Source: Deltaproteobacteria bacterium CG_4_9_14_3_um_filter_63_12
GTDB taxonomy: Bacteria; Myxococcota_A; Bradymonadia; UBA4248; UM-FILTER-63-12
NCBI GenBank assembly: GCA_002789955.1
Contig: PFUG01000402.1
Location: forward strand, 1 to 42,235
DNA length: 42,235 nucleotides
Reading direction: 5' to 3'
Both the position numbers and the translations under genes were made by a program. This document shows positions 33,533-42,235 of this stretch, piece after piece. The notes below the pieces were generated by a model, which was given only the letters and a program-made list of their open reading frames with translations, was not told the origin of the DNA and searched no databases. Within the stretch, counting starts at the first letter, position 1. Every line of letters starts with the position of its first letter.

Positions 33533-34654
33533 TCAGAAGCGTACGCCACCCATGACGCCAGCGCCTTCGGTGCTCAGCACTGGATTGACCCAGAAGTCGA
33601 CTTCGGAGCGCTGGTTCTGGTCGTCGGCGAGCTCCTCACCGGGACGAATGAGGATGAGCACGACGCCGGTCGCCACCGCTACCCCAGCCAATCCGTAGAA
33701 GACATTGGACAGCACGGCGGCGTCCTGCGCTTCAGCGAGTTTGGTCTGGGCCGCTTTTTGGGTCATGCCGTTGCCGCGTCCCTTGGTGATCTCGTCCTCG
33801 ATGGAAGTGGCATCGAGTCCAAACTTGACGCCCACCCCGACCAAGGCCATCCCAGCGACGCCCGCACCGATGGCACCGATGAGCTGCCCAGTGGGAAGGC
33901 CGCCGCCTTCTGACTTCTTGCCCTTGCCACTGCTGTCTCCGGCCACGGGATCCAAGGGCAGTTTTCGATTGAAGAGCTTGTAAGCCGCAGGGCGCAGCTC
34001 CTTCTCTTGTCCTTTGACGCGAGGCGAGGCCTCGAACTCGATGAAGTTCTCCATGGCGCCAGTCGGGACGTCGATGACGTCGAGCGAGATGCGCGGACGC
34101 TCGAGCCCAACCGTCGAGATGCGGCCGATGACGACCTTGCTTAGGCTGAACTCCTTGGCCAAGCCGCTCACGCAGGCTGGGTCCGCGATGCAGCTCTCCC
34201 GCTTCTCGGCGTCCATCCCGTCGAGCTCGGACTTGACGATGATGCCGGTGACGGTATCAAAATCCTCGAACTCAGCGAGATGCTGCAACAGTGCGTCCGA
34301 GAGCCGATCGAGGACGCGAGGGTCGGTCTCGTCGACCGGATCGAAGAAAGCCGCAATGATCGGCTTGTCTCCACTTGGCATCACGACGTTGGCAGCCGCC
34401 TTGCCCTTGTCATCAGGGTTCGTGGTGTCACTGAAGTCAAAGTCGTCGCCGCCTTCGCCCCCACCCTCGTCGCTGAAGTCAAAGTCGTCACCGCCTTCGC
34501 CCCCACCCTCGTCGCTGAAGTCGAAGTCGTCGTCACCGGCCCAGCAAAGTACGGGCAACAAGGCGATGCACGACAAGACGACGAGTCCTCCGAGGCCGTG
34601 TCTCCACCCTTTCCCAACTTTCGAGTACGCCTTGGTTTTACCTTTGCTCAACAT
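33533..34654 (-). CDS. Envelope protein with acidic DDFDFSD repeats and two C-terminal membrane segments
   Basis: The 373-residue protein has a signal peptide (GLGGLVVLSCIALLPVLCWAG), directly followed by the acidic repeat DDFDFSDEGGGEGG, present twice plus a partial copy. A domain of about 150 residues follows (PIIAAFFDPVDETDPRVLDR, then LSKVVIGRISTVGLERPRIS), which resembles the N-terminal domains that precede two helices in many myxobacterial envelope proteins. The end has two membrane-like segments (IGAIGAGVAGMALVGVGV and VFYGLAGVAVATGVVLILI) around an Ala-rich loop. I choose ATG 34654 with a strong ribosome-binding site (GGAGGAGTC); the frame is open to 34930. Its role is unknown. Confidence 0.65.
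   Translation of the reverse strand: MLSKGKTKAYSKVGKGWRHGLGGLVVLSCIALLPVLCWAGDDDFDFSDEGGGEGGDDFDFSDEGGGEGGDDFDFSDTTNPDDKGKAAANVVMPSGDKPIIAAFFDPVDETDPRVLDRLSDALLQHLAEFEDFDTVTGIIVKSELDGMDAEKRESCIADPACVSGLAKEFSLSKVVIGRISTVGLERPRISLDVIDVPTGAMENFIEFEASPRVKGQEKELRPAAYKLFNRKLPLDPVAGDSSGKGKKSEGGGLPTGQLIGAIGAGVAGMALVGVGVKFGLDATSIEDEITKGRGNGMTQKAAQTKLAEAQDAAVLSNVFYGLAGVAVATGVVLILIRPGEELADDQNQRSEVDFWVNPVLSTEGAGVMGGVRF
34431..34534. repeat. 42-bp tandem repeat encoding acidic units
   Basis: Two nearly identical 42-bp copies (34431-34472 and 34473-34514) and a 20-bp partial copy encode DDFDFSDEGGGEGG. The copies differ by one base (silent), so the duplication is recent or homogenised. Confidence 0.85.
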
Positions 34655-34724
34655 GACTCCTCCGCAGTAATTCGCGGTTTTTACAGGGATCCGACGTCGA
34701 CATGGGACGGCGCAGACTTCGCAG

Positions 34725-34753
34725 AGGATACTTGCCACGCTGCCGCTTCGCAA
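34725..34753 (-). promoter_or_regulatory. Candidate promoter for the acidic-repeat gene
   Basis: On the minus strand TTGCGA (4/6) and TATCCT (4/6) are 17 bp apart, giving a leader of about 65 nt before the ATG at 34654. Confidence 0.4.
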
Positions 34754-34994
34754 GGAATCCACGCTACCACTCCGTTTCGACACGCCGCTGAGGACGGGCT
34801 CACCGCACGTTGACACCGCCTCCGGGTTCTCGCCTTTCCCGCGACTGGCACGCGAGCACCCAACACCCCAAGTGGGATGAACCTCACAAGGAACGAAGAC
34901 GTTCGATTCTCTTTCACCCGCCGTCGTCACCTCGCGACCTGCAGCGGTGGCGATTGGAGACAGCCTCGACGATGGGGCTGGACCCCGTGTTGTC

Positions 34995-35023
34995 TTGCAG
35001 AAGTAGGCGTCCTCTCATATTCT
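34995..35023 (+). promoter_or_regulatory. Candidate promoter for the AgmX/PglI-domain gene
   Basis: TTGCAG and TATTCT (4/6) are 17 bp apart and end 31 bp before the ATG at 35055. Confidence 0.45.
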
Positions 35024-35054
35024 GCGCCACAGAAGTGGTTTTGGAGGTTCACCG

Positions 35055-37262
35055 ATGAAGACACCGCGTTTTCTGTTAATCGCCGCCTTGCTCCTCGCGT
35101 CTTTCACGACCGCCTGCGGGGACAAAAAGGGACCCAAGCCCGAGGAGGCCGCAGAGAGTCCCGAGAAAACTAGCCCTGACAAGGGCGAGGCCACAGCGCC
35201 GCCCGACCAGGCAGGATCCCCCGGCGACAACTCGGGCTCCGCTGAGACCGACTTGCAGTGGCAGGACAGCATCCGTGCCGTGCGCGCTGGGGTCGCCTAT
35301 CTGGTCCTCGAATCAGCCCTCGGCCACGACGCGCAGCTCGTCAAGCAACAACGCGTCAGCCTCGCCAAGGCGTTTGCGGGCCTCGAGGTCGACTCGGAGC
35401 AGTTCGCTAGTGAGCTCATCGGCGCATTGCAGGGCGAGCTCAACACGCAACGGGGAGGCCGCAAAGCCAAGAATGCCCGCCTGATCAGCAATGCACTCAA
35501 GGGCGCCATCGGCGAGACCAAGCCCAGAGATTTTGCCGATGCGGTCCAGGAGCTGCACGGCACCGACAGCAACATCGCGCTCATCGGCGCGCTCATCGAG
35601 CTCACCCACGGTCTGCGTGCCCTGGCGGCTGGCGCAGCCCCCGAGGGCTCACCTGCGTTCGGTGTCGCCAATGCCCTAGTGTGTCCCGACGCCCTCTGGC
35701 ACGAGGGCGACCTCTTCGCCACCCTCACCGCTGGCTCCATGCCGCAAGACATCGACGCCATGGCCGAGCTTCGGCGCTGCCAGGCATCTTGTCCCAAGGT
35801 GGACGCCGCTACGAACATTGCGGAACTGACCAAGACTTTGGGACACTGCCCCACCGCCAGCATCCCGACCCGCAACCTGAACCGGCCGGAATTCGAGATG
35901 CCCCTCACGTTGCTCGGTCTGATGGCCTTCGGACAAGTGCTCGACGCCAACGCGCGCATCGATACTCTCGATTGGGGCGGGGAGAACGCGCTCAAGACCG
36001 AAGTCACCGAGGCCGTTAACCTGCACCTCGAGACCCTTGTTCTCACCGCCGATTGGCCCATCTTGAGCGACTCGACGCCGCGCTACTCACACCTCACCAA
36101 CGAGCTGGCGAAGGTCACCTACCTTCTCGATCTCACCGAAGAGGCCCGCTTCGGAGTCTGGCCTCACAAGCAGCTCGAGGACAACCAACTCAACCCCGCG
36201 CCCTTCCATCATAAATCCTCCTCCGGAGCGCTCTTCCGCATCACTCTCAACACGCCAGGCACCTTGCAGCCCTTCCTACAGCCCAAGTTCCCCTCCAGAG
36301 TTGGCATTATCGTCTCGAAGATGACTTCGATGGGAACCCTGCGGGCCGGCCTCAGAGCCGTGCGGGCGGTAGACATCCATGAGAAGTTCCTCGCCGTCAA
36401 AGACCAAGAAGGGGCGCTGCACTGGCTGCCCATCGACTCCAACCCCGACGCTGAAGCCGACGCGCTGGTCCAACAGTCCGCCGCTTGGGTGAGCCTGTGG
36501 ATCAACCCAGGAGGCGTACACGCTGCGACGATGGTGAAGCTCAGCGAGCCCAATCCGCCTGGCCAGTTCGAGCACATCACACTCCGATCGAGCGTTCGCG
36601 ACACCTTCGTGGCACTCCACGATCGCTTCGCGGACCGAGGCATCTCCCGTGTTCTCGTCGACCTCGACGACACCGCAACCGTCTCAGACCTCCTCGACTT
36701 GCTCAATCTCCTCGACTTTCCCAGGTCCAAGGGCACCGCGAGTCTCGCAGAGCTCCTCGCCGCACAGCCCAGCCGAGGGGTTGACGCCGAGAGGCTGCTC
36801 GAGAGCGTCTTCGTTACGGAGAATCGTCTGTCCGATGCCCCAGCACCAGCGGCGCAGAAGTTCGGGGTGACCATGCCCACGCCCAACGACATCAGCATCA
36901 TGGGCCCCGTCTCGGTCGGTGCGCTCGTCGAGGGCCTACAAGTGCTGCAAAAGCCCTTTGCGCTGTGTTACGCACGCGAACAGGAAGGAAATCCCACCCT
37001 CTCAGGGACGGTCATCGTGCAACTCAGCCTCGATCCCGAGGGCAAGATCTCTGCGGTCTCGACGGTCGAGAACAGCACGGGCAGTGAGCTGCTCCAGGCC
37101 TGTGTCGAAGACGGGATGGACATGACGCCGTTCGAGGTGCCAGAGGGCAACACCGAGCTGTCGGTCGTCAAGATCCCGATCCGCTTCGACCCGCCCGAGG
37201 TCGGCAACAACGGGACTCGAGAAGTCCCAGAGCAACCGCAGGACCCAGGCCCCGATGAGTAA
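35055..37262 (+). CDS. Lipoprotein with AgmX/PglI-type C-terminal domain
   Basis: The 735-residue protein has a signal peptide with a candidate lipidation Cys (SFTTACGDKKG), a low-complexity Pro/Glu/Asp/Gly linker (to about residue 65), a large unassigned helical and mixed domain, and a C-terminal AgmX/PglI-like domain: FALCYAREQEGNPTLSGTVI, LDPEGKISAVSTVENSTGS, LLQACVEDGMDMTPFEVPEG. The paired Cys and the Gly-x-Val-x2-Gln pattern are characteristic. In Myxococcus, AgmX/PglI belongs to gliding and polarity systems, but this domain occurs in many envelope proteins, so no motility role is implied. The start has a strong ribosome-binding site (GGAGGTTCACCG). It overlaps tldD by 8 bp. Confidence 0.7.
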   Translation: MKTPRFLLIAALLLASFTTACGDKKGPKPEEAAESPEKTSPDKGEATAPPDQAGSPGDNSGSAETDLQWQDSIRAVRAGVAYLVLESALGHDAQLVKQQRVSLAKAFAGLEVDSEQFASELIGALQGELNTQRGGRKAKNARLISNALKGAIGETKPRDFADAVQELHGTDSNIALIGALIELTHGLRALAAGAAPEGSPAFGVANALVCPDALWHEGDLFATLTAGSMPQDIDAMAELRRCQASCPKVDAATNIAELTKTLGHCPTASIPTRNLNRPEFEMPLTLLGLMAFGQVLDANARIDTLDWGGENALKTEVTEAVNLHLETLVLTADWPILSDSTPRYSHLTNELAKVTYLLDLTEEARFGVWPHKQLEDNQLNPAPFHHKSSSGALFRITLNTPGTLQPFLQPKFPSRVGIIVSKMTSMGTLRAGLRAVRAVDIHEKFLAVKDQEGALHWLPIDSNPDAEADALVQQSAAWVSLWINPGGVHAATMVKLSEPNPPGQFEHITLRSSVRDTFVALHDRFADRGISRVLVDLDDTATVSDLLDLLNLLDFPRSKGTASLAELLAAQPSRGVDAERLLESVFVTENRLSDAPAPAAQKFGVTMPTPNDISIMGPVSVGALVEGLQVLQKPFALCYAREQEGNPTLSGTVIVQLSLDPEGKISAVSTVENSTGSELLQACVEDGMDMTPFEVPEGNTELSVVKIPIRFDPPEVGNNGTREVPEQPQDPGPDE

Positions 37263-38634
37263 TGCGAACCTGCGAGGAGCACTTCAGCTCTGCGCGCTGG
37301 CGGGGGCGACCGCCGCGTCCGCGCGCCTCGAGCAGAACAGAGAACAGAGGGTGCTCCTCGTTGACGGTCGCTTCGAGGTGTGTGACGAAGAGCGCGTCGT
37401 GACTCAGGTGCAGGTCACCGTCAATGGTGCGAACGGCTCGGCCTCCGGCACCGATGGTCAAGGACTGGCCATGGACGCCTTGGCGCAGACCGCCATCGAG
37501 GTCGCACGGGCCAACGCGGCCTTGAACTCCACCCTCGGAGAAGACCCTGTCTTGCCTCTCGCCGACCGCGTCAAAGGCGACTGGAAGAGCGAACAGGGTG
37601 AGGATCCCTTCCTGGTCGGGTTGGACCCGAAACTCGAGCTCCTGCGCGGCATTGAGAGGACCCTGCGCAGCCAGCCCGATGTCTGCGCCAGCCGCGTTGA
37701 GCTCAGAACACAGCAACGCTCCGAGACCCACCAGACCCAATCCAGGGTCGACGTGGAGCAAACCTGGCGGCGAGTCGCAGTCTCTATGTCCGCCACGGCG
37801 TGTGCGGGCGAGGTGCGTGCGACCAGGCGCTCGCCTGGGTTTGCCTGGCTCGGAGGCTGGGAGCAGACCCAAACGGTCCCCCTACACGCCGAAGCCCAAC
37901 GAATCGCCACCGAAGCTTCACAGTTGCTGACCGCTGACCCAAGCCCGCAGGGAACCTTCCCGGTCGTCCTGGCACCGCACACGCTGGCCGTCGTGCTGCA
38001 CGAGACCTTCGGGCACATCTTTGAGACGGGAGAGGGCGATCTCCCCGACGCGGGCCGTAGGGTGGCTTCTGGACGCATCAACATTGTCTCGGATCCGACG
38101 GACGGTCGACGAGTTGGCAGCTACGGATTCGACGCGGCAGGGTTCGGTACGGAGCGTCGGCTCCTGGTCCAGGAAGGGATGATGGTCACGCCCCTCACTG
38201 GCGAGGATGGCAGCGGGGCATGGCGCAGCAGCTCGCCGAGTCAACCGCCAGCGCTTCGCATGTCAAATGTCGACATCCCAGTGGGCGACTCCAGCCTCGG
38301 CCAGCTGCTCGCTCAGGCTGAAGGGGGACTGCTCTTGGATGGCGCGAGTCGCTGGTGGCTGGACGGGCAACGGCGCAATTTCTGGGTCGAAGCCGAGATC
38401 GGCTGGTGGATCGAGGGAGGGGGCCCAGTTCGCGCGGTGAATCGGCCCGCATTCGGTGGAGACACCTACGAATTCTGGCGCTCCTGCCACGATTTGGGGC
38501 TCGAGTCCTGGGAGATCCCCTTCAATTACTGCTCGAAGCGTGCAGGGACGGGCCTCCTGAGGCCCGTCCCTATCAGTCACTCGGTTCCCCATGGCCTCTT
38601 CGTCGACGTCAAGGTCGGCCCGAGAGCTGAATGA
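37255..38634 (+). CDS. TldD/PmbA family metallopeptidase
   Basis: The 459-residue protein has the TldD zinc motif HETFGH (residues 249-254) in VVLHETFGHIFETGEGD, followed by the typical VGSYGFDAAGFGTERRLLVQEG. Near the C-terminus it has NYCSKRAGTG and a final VDVKVG strand. TldD and PmbA (TldE) form a heterodimeric peptidase that degrades unfolded peptides; no partner gene is in the window. A TldD subunit is likely because the His-Glu motif is intact, which PmbA lacks. Its start overlaps the upstream gene by 8 bp, so translation is coupled. Its last 26 bp overlap the end of the opposite-strand transglutaminase-like gene. Confidence 0.82.
   Translation: MSNANLRGALQLCALAGATAASARLEQNREQRVLLVDGRFEVCDEERVVTQVQVTVNGANGSASGTDGQGLAMDALAQTAIEVARANAALNSTLGEDPVLPLADRVKGDWKSEQGEDPFLVGLDPKLELLRGIERTLRSQPDVCASRVELRTQQRSETHQTQSRVDVEQTWRRVAVSMSATACAGEVRATRRSPGFAWLGGWEQTQTVPLHAEAQRIATEASQLLTADPSPQGTFPVVLAPHTLAVVLHETFGHIFETGEGDLPDAGRRVASGRINIVSDPTDGRRVGSYGFDAAGFGTERRLLVQEGMMVTPLTGEDGSGAWRSSSPSQPPALRMSNVDIPVGDSSLGQLLAQAEGGLLLDGASRWWLDGQRRNFWVEAEIGWWIEGGGPVRAVNRPAFGGDTYEFWRSCHDLGLESWEIPFNYCSKRAGTGLLRPVPISHSVPHGLFVDVKVGPRAE
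38545..38570 (-). terminator. Perfect 11-bp hairpin inside the tldD end, likely terminator of the opposite gene
   Basis: GGGACGGGCCT (38545-38555) and AGGCCCGTCCC (38560-38570) flank a 4-nt loop. The stem lies within the last 90 bases of tldD and 38 nt past the stop of the minus-strand gene at 38609. No T-run follows on either strand, but such a GC-rich stem in codons is unlikely by chance, so it may end minus-strand transcription. Confidence 0.5.
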
Positions 38635-41600
38635 TCTGAGCGTTGTCGACCTGCCGACAGAAGTCCTGGAAGTCGGTGTACTGGGCTGGCGTGACGCGCT
38701 GCATCGGCAGGTCGAGCCTCTCGACCAGGTGCACGTCCTGTTCGTTGGCTTCGACGGTGCGCCGATAGGTGCCGAAGGCCGTCACGATCTCCACGTTCTC
38801 AGGTAGGCTGCTCAGGGTCAGCCCGCTGGGGAGGCTGATGACGATGTCGAGCTCGGTGTTGGTCGGGAATGGGACCAGCAGGTCTTGCGTCCTCGACGGC
38901 AGAGTCGCGAAGCGCTGCAACAACTCGTCGGCGAAAACCGTCGTGCGAATGTCGAGACCCGCATTGGTCACGCGCGCGAAGTTGCTCGCCTCGAAATCGT
39001 AAGCCAGCGTGACGGGACCGTCGCTCTCGACGTCTGAGAAGTCGTGGTGGGTGACCCGTACGTCGCCGAAGTAGCGGACGAGGTACTCGGAGAGTCGACT
39101 GTTGATCTCATCGGGATCACTTCGGAAACGGCCGACGAAGTTGCGCAACCGCGTCCCGTGCACGCCATCGCTGCGTTCCCGGCCGACCCCGTTGACCGCA
39201 CCATCCTCGCCGATTAGCAACTCGAACTCGAGGTGCTGTCGGTTGATCTCTGGGTCGTAGCTGCGGCTCACGGTCCACTCCCCTGCTGGTGACAACACGA
39301 GGCCAGGGCGTCCCTGCAGCTCAGGAGGGAGGTAGTCGAATTTGGCGTGGGTCTGCGTGGGGTCGAGCCAGACCATTTGCTCATCTCCCACGTCCACCCG
39401 CAGCACTACTTGCGTGTAGTTGCTCAAGTCGGGCACCGCGTTGTCTTGCTCGGGCGCGCCAAAGGGCTTGAGAATCACGACTTCGCAAGGAACACCAGCC
39501 ATTTCGAGCAGGGTGGTGAGGAGCGCCATACGGCTTCCCGAACGGCTGGTCCAAACCCACGAAGCCGGCGAGCCGAAGTAAGTGTCGGCGTCCTCGGTGA
39601 TCTCGGCCTTGACGAAGCGGAAGAGACGCTTGGCGATCTCCCGCGGCTCGGTCGCTCCAGCCCGGCCGAGCTCGAGCGCGTCACGTAGGGAGTCGCTCGG
39701 CACGGTCGTGGCCAGGACGCTGTTGCGGATGCCATCTCTCAGCGGCTCTATGTCGATGTCGTAGCCCAGCTGCACCGAGGGAACGATCTCGAGGGAGTTC
39801 GGCGCGCCGGGCTCTGGCCTAGGCACCATCATCTCGGTCATTAGGTAGGTGTACCGCTTGAAAGCGTCGTGTTCTGTTATGGTTGGGGGCGGAACTGGCC
39901 CTCGGATGTCGATCTGGATCTCGAGCTCGGCTGGCACCTCGACAACGAGCTCGGAGTACATCAGCGGAGCCTCGTAGATCTGGAAATACCAACGTGGCGC
40001 TCGGAAGCTCGGCGTTCCGTCGACCCTGGGTCGGGAAGCCGTGATGTACTCGAACTCGATGAAGTCACCGATCTCGAGGTTGGGCATCGAGATGCTGTTC
40101 TTATTGGGGATCACCTCGGGGTCGACCGTGGTGACGCCGTCGGCTTTGATGGTCCGGAGGTTGAGCACTATGGCGCCGACCGGGATCTTGACCTCGCCAT
40201 GCTGGTTCTTGGCGTCCTTGTTCAGGACCCGGATGATCTGGTGCGTGACCGAGAGAGAGGAGCCGTCGCGGAAGTAGCGAAAAGCTGCGTAATCGAGGAG
40301 GTAGAACGCCGACTGCTTGGTGTCTTGGCCCGAAGCGAGGTGCTCCGCAACGACCCCCAGACCGTCGACTCTGAGGTCGGCGAGGATGCCCTCGCCACCA
40401 AATCGTCGCATGAGCTCGTGGTAAGCAATGTTCGATGGATCGCGAACCAGCGCGTCCTCGAGCAAAGCCTTGGCTTCATCTCCGCGGTTGGCGGCCAAAA
40501 GCAGGTCGACACGCTCTTCGACGAAGAGGGGGGCGTCCGAGGTGTCATCGGACTCGGCGAGCGCATACTCGGCGATGGCCTCATCCACCCGCCCAAGGTG
40601 CGCGAGCAGTGAGGCGATGGTGATTCGGTACTCGTTGCTCGTCGGATCTCGCCGCTCCAACTCCTGAGCGAGCTCCAGTGCCTCTTTGACTTTGCCACTC
40701 GGAACGTAGTGGAAGTCAATGAGCAGGTCGTCGACGCTGGTGCAGACGGATGGCCGCTGCGCGACGGATTCCGGCGTCGGATATCGGCCGACGGCGAGCT
40801 CTTGGTCGGCGATGTTGGTCGCGATGGTGCAACTGGTCGGTTTGTCCTGGGCGGCCTTTCGAAGCGCGAGCTCCGCAGGCGCCAGCCAGCCCAAATCGCT
40901 GAGAATCAAGTAACGAAAGTAGTTGGGCCGAAAGGACTCGGGGTAGGCGCTGGCTAGGAGATCGAAATGCTGTAGGGCCTCTTCGATTTGGCCTTGGTCG
41001 TAGAGGATCCGACCCAGCATGAGCCTAGGAAGTCCGGCCAGCGGGTCGATCTCCAGAGCCCTCAGGAAGCTCGCGATGGAGAGATTGGTCGCCAACGTTG
41101 GATCGAGCTCGCCGTCGGTCTGCGAGAGCTCACCTTCGGCAAGGTGCAGGCAATCGAAGGTCTCAGCCAACGGCATGGCGAGCTGCAAGGCGAACCGTCC
41201 CCTGGAAAATTCGCCGACCTCGAGGGCGAAATACGCGGCGAGCCAGAGGTAGAAAGGGTCGCCCGCAATCAACGTAAGATCGTCGGGCAAGGGACCTCGC
41301 CCACGCAGAAAGACGCTAGGCTCGACCCCAGTCGTGGCACCAGGTTCGACAGCCCGAATGGCATAGGGAGGCGCCTTGCCAGTGGTCGGCGTGAGCATCA
41401 GTTGAAATCCGGGATCGTTGCGGTTGCCGACCGCATATTTGACCAGGGTGCGGTGCCTGCCCGGATTGAGCGCCACGACGCGGCTGATTTGATGGGGGGC
41501 GAGCGCCTCCCAATTGTGCCGCTCGAGGATCTCCTCGCCGTCGATCCAAACCGTGGTGCTGCCGCTGCCTCTGAAGGTCACAGTGAACGGGTCGTTGCCG

Positions 41601-42235
41601 TCCGCTTCGAAGAAGGACTCGAAGTAGTAGACGCCACCGCTCGGCCAGCTCGGCGAGACAAAATCCTCGAACTGCTGCTCCCAGCGAGGCACGGAGCGGT
41701 TCTGGTATTGAGTATGCTGCTCGAGCTCGGGTTGAGTCTCAGGCGGATAGACGACTTCGAACTGGCTGTTCTCGTAGAAGCCGAAAGGGCCGGCCCAGGC
41801 CCATTGCTCGAGCTGCCCGAAACGCACGAGCTCCGAGCGCCCCCCCGCTCGCTGGTTGCGCTCCGCGTCGAGCTTTGCAGCGACACGCGTCAGACCGATG
41901 CGGGCGGAGGCGCTCAACGGGCCCCAATCGGCGGTTGCGACACCGGACAGGAGCAGCTCGTCGCTGATCAAGGGCAGCAAAGACTCGAGTCGCACCGCCG
42001 CGAAGTCCGCCAACGGGTTGTCCATGTGACCCTCGAAAAAGAGCGCGTAGGCCGCTGCCGCACCTTCGAAGTCGCCGCGCAGAGTCTGCCACTCGGCCTT
42101 GCCGAGGAGTGACAGGGCGCTGTCGTCGGCGAGGGCCGAGAAAGCGACGTCGGCAGCCCCGACATCGCCGGCAAACCAGGCGCCAAAAGCCACATCGACC
42201 GGCCTCGAGCCGTAGGCGACCGGGCCAAAATCGAG
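38609..42235 (-). CDS. Large DUF3857/transglutaminase-like protein with TPR repeats (5' end cut by window edge)
   Basis: The frame is open to the right edge, so this is a partial gene with 1208 residues visible; the GTG at 42193 is probably not the start. Visible parts, in order: helical repeats, a PA14- or galactose-binding-like beta-domain (FTVTFRGSGSTTVWIDGEEI), TPR repeats (GQIEEALQHFDLLASAYPES), a DUF3857 domain (SLSVTHQIIRVLNKDAKNQH), and a transglutaminase-like domain. In the latter, SRSGSRMALLTTLLEMAGVP lacks the catalytic Cys and NYTQVVLRV lacks the His, while WLDPT is kept. It seems to be an inactive transglutaminase-like protein, probably in the periplasm. It overlaps tldD by 26 bp at its end. 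Confidence 0.75.
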   Translation of the reverse strand, partial: LDFGPVAYGSRPVDVAFGAWFAGDVGAADVAFSALADDSALSLLGKAEWQTLRGDFEGAAAAYALFFEGHMDNPLADFAAVRLESLLPLISDELLLSGVATADWGPLSASARIGLTRVAAKLDAERNQRAGGRSELVRFGQLEQWAWAGPFGFYENSQFEVVYPPETQPELEQHTQYQNRSVPRWEQQFEDFVSPSWPSGGVYYFESFFEADGNDPFTVTFRGSGSTTVWIDGEEILERHNWEALAPHQISRVVALNPGRHRTLVKYAVGNRNDPGFQLMLTPTTGKAPPYAIRAVEPGATTGVEPSVFLRGRGPLPDDLTLIAGDPFYLWLAAYFALEVGEFSRGRFALQLAMPLAETFDCLHLAEGELSQTDGELDPTLATNLSIASFLRALEIDPLAGLPRLMLGRILYDQGQIEEALQHFDLLASAYPESFRPNYFRYLILSDLGWLAPAELALRKAAQDKPTSCTIATNIADQELAVGRYPTPESVAQRPSVCTSVDDLLIDFHYVPSGKVKEALELAQELERRDPTSNEYRITIASLLAHLGRVDEAIAEYALAESDDTSDAPLFVEERVDLLLAANRGDEAKALLEDALVRDPSNIAYHELMRRFGGEGILADLRVDGLGVVAEHLASGQDTKQSAFYLLDYAAFRYFRDGSSLSVTHQIIRVLNKDAKNQHGEVKIPVGAIVLNLRTIKADGVTTVDPEVIPNKNSISMPNLEIGDFIEFEYITASRPRVDGTPSFRAPRWYFQIYEAPLMYSELVVEVPAELEIQIDIRGPVPPPTITEHDAFKRYTYLMTEMMVPRPEPGAPNSLEIVPSVQLGYDIDIEPLRDGIRNSVLATTVPSDSLRDALELGRAGATEPREIAKRLFRFVKAEITEDADTYFGSPASWVWTSRSGSRMALLTTLLEMAGVPCEVVILKPFGAPEQDNAVPDLSNYTQVVLRVDVGDEQMVWLDPTQTHAKFDYLPPELQGRPGLVLSPAGEWTVSRSYDPEINRQHLEFELLIGEDGAVNGVGRERSDGVHGTRLRNFVGRFRSDPDEINSRLSEYLVRYFGDVRVTHHDFSDVESDGPVTLAYDFEASNFARVTNAGLDIRTTVFADELLQRFATLPSRTQDLLVPFPTNTELDIVISLPSGLTLSSLPENVEIVTAFGTYRRTVEANEQDVHLVERLDLPMQRVTPAQYTDFQDFCRQVDNAQIIQLSGRP

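Larger units (their letters stand above)
34655..35054. other. Divergent promoter region
   Basis: This 400-bp gap carries candidate promoters for both flanking genes (34725-34753 minus, 34995-35023 plus). I see no other gene in it. Confidence 0.6.

Noticed and set aside
35055..37262. Gliding motility gene
   Set aside because: The AgmX/PglI-type C-terminal domain occurs in many unrelated envelope proteins, and no other motility gene is nearby.

Overview
This window is GC-rich, densely coded bacterial chromosome. The proteome style points to Myxococcota or a closely related former deltaproteobacterial lineage: an AgmX/PglI-type C-terminal domain, a PATAN (DUF4388) protein, MopE-like Cys/Asp repeats, a Kazal-rich lipoprotein, and many lipoproteins and carboxypeptidase-regulatory-like repeats. 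This is inference from gene content; no rRNA or species marker is present, and I found no tRNA, insertion sequence, integrase or CRISPR array.

Layout. (1) 1-6.5 kb holds hemW and a solitary rpmG on the minus strand, then a PlsB-type acyltransferase and a VLCAD-like acyl-CoA dehydrogenase on the plus strand. The dehydrogenase has a well-formed promoter with an 18-bp palindrome at the predicted transcription start that closely resembles the Bacillus FadR operator. (2) 6.7-14.3 kb holds an unknown Cys/His protein, a membrane-anchored repeat/PDZ protein, a CBM9-like secreted protein coupled to a short NFACT/RqcH homologue, and a pair of coupled unknown genes. (3) 14.3-28.4 kb is one continuous minus-strand block. 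Its upstream part has three genes that read as chemosensory proteins with lost or altered active sites: a CheB-like receiver/esterase, a PATAN-receiver-CheB fusion, and a 1290-residue protein ending in a degenerate CheA/histidine-kinase ATPase fold. They are followed by tolQ, tolR, a tolA/tonB-like gene, tolB, pal and a second tolB, then a small secreted protein. A minisatellite of 21-bp hairpin units separates tolQ from tolR. (4) 28.8-30.2 kb holds a 62-residue zinc-ribbon protein and an rpsR with an Arg/Gly/Asp-rich N-terminal extension, ended by a strong intrinsic terminator, then a DUF3592-like membrane protein. (5) 30.2-34.7 kb is a minus-strand group of surface or envelope proteins: a small lipoprotein, a Kazal/antistasin-like lipoprotein, a MopE-like lipoprotein, and an acidic-repeat protein. 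(6) 35.0-42.2 kb has an AgmX/PglI-domain lipoprotein coupled to a TldD-type peptidase, meeting head-on a very large DUF3857/transglutaminase-like protein that runs off the right edge and seems to lack its catalytic Cys.

The most distinctive feature is the degenerate chemosensory trio directly upstream of the Tol-Pal genes. Tol-Pal couples the proton-motive force to outer-membrane constriction, so a pseudo-enzyme signalling or scaffold module beside it could link cell-envelope or division status to Tol activity. That functional link is inference; the gene order and the residue changes are visible in the sequence.
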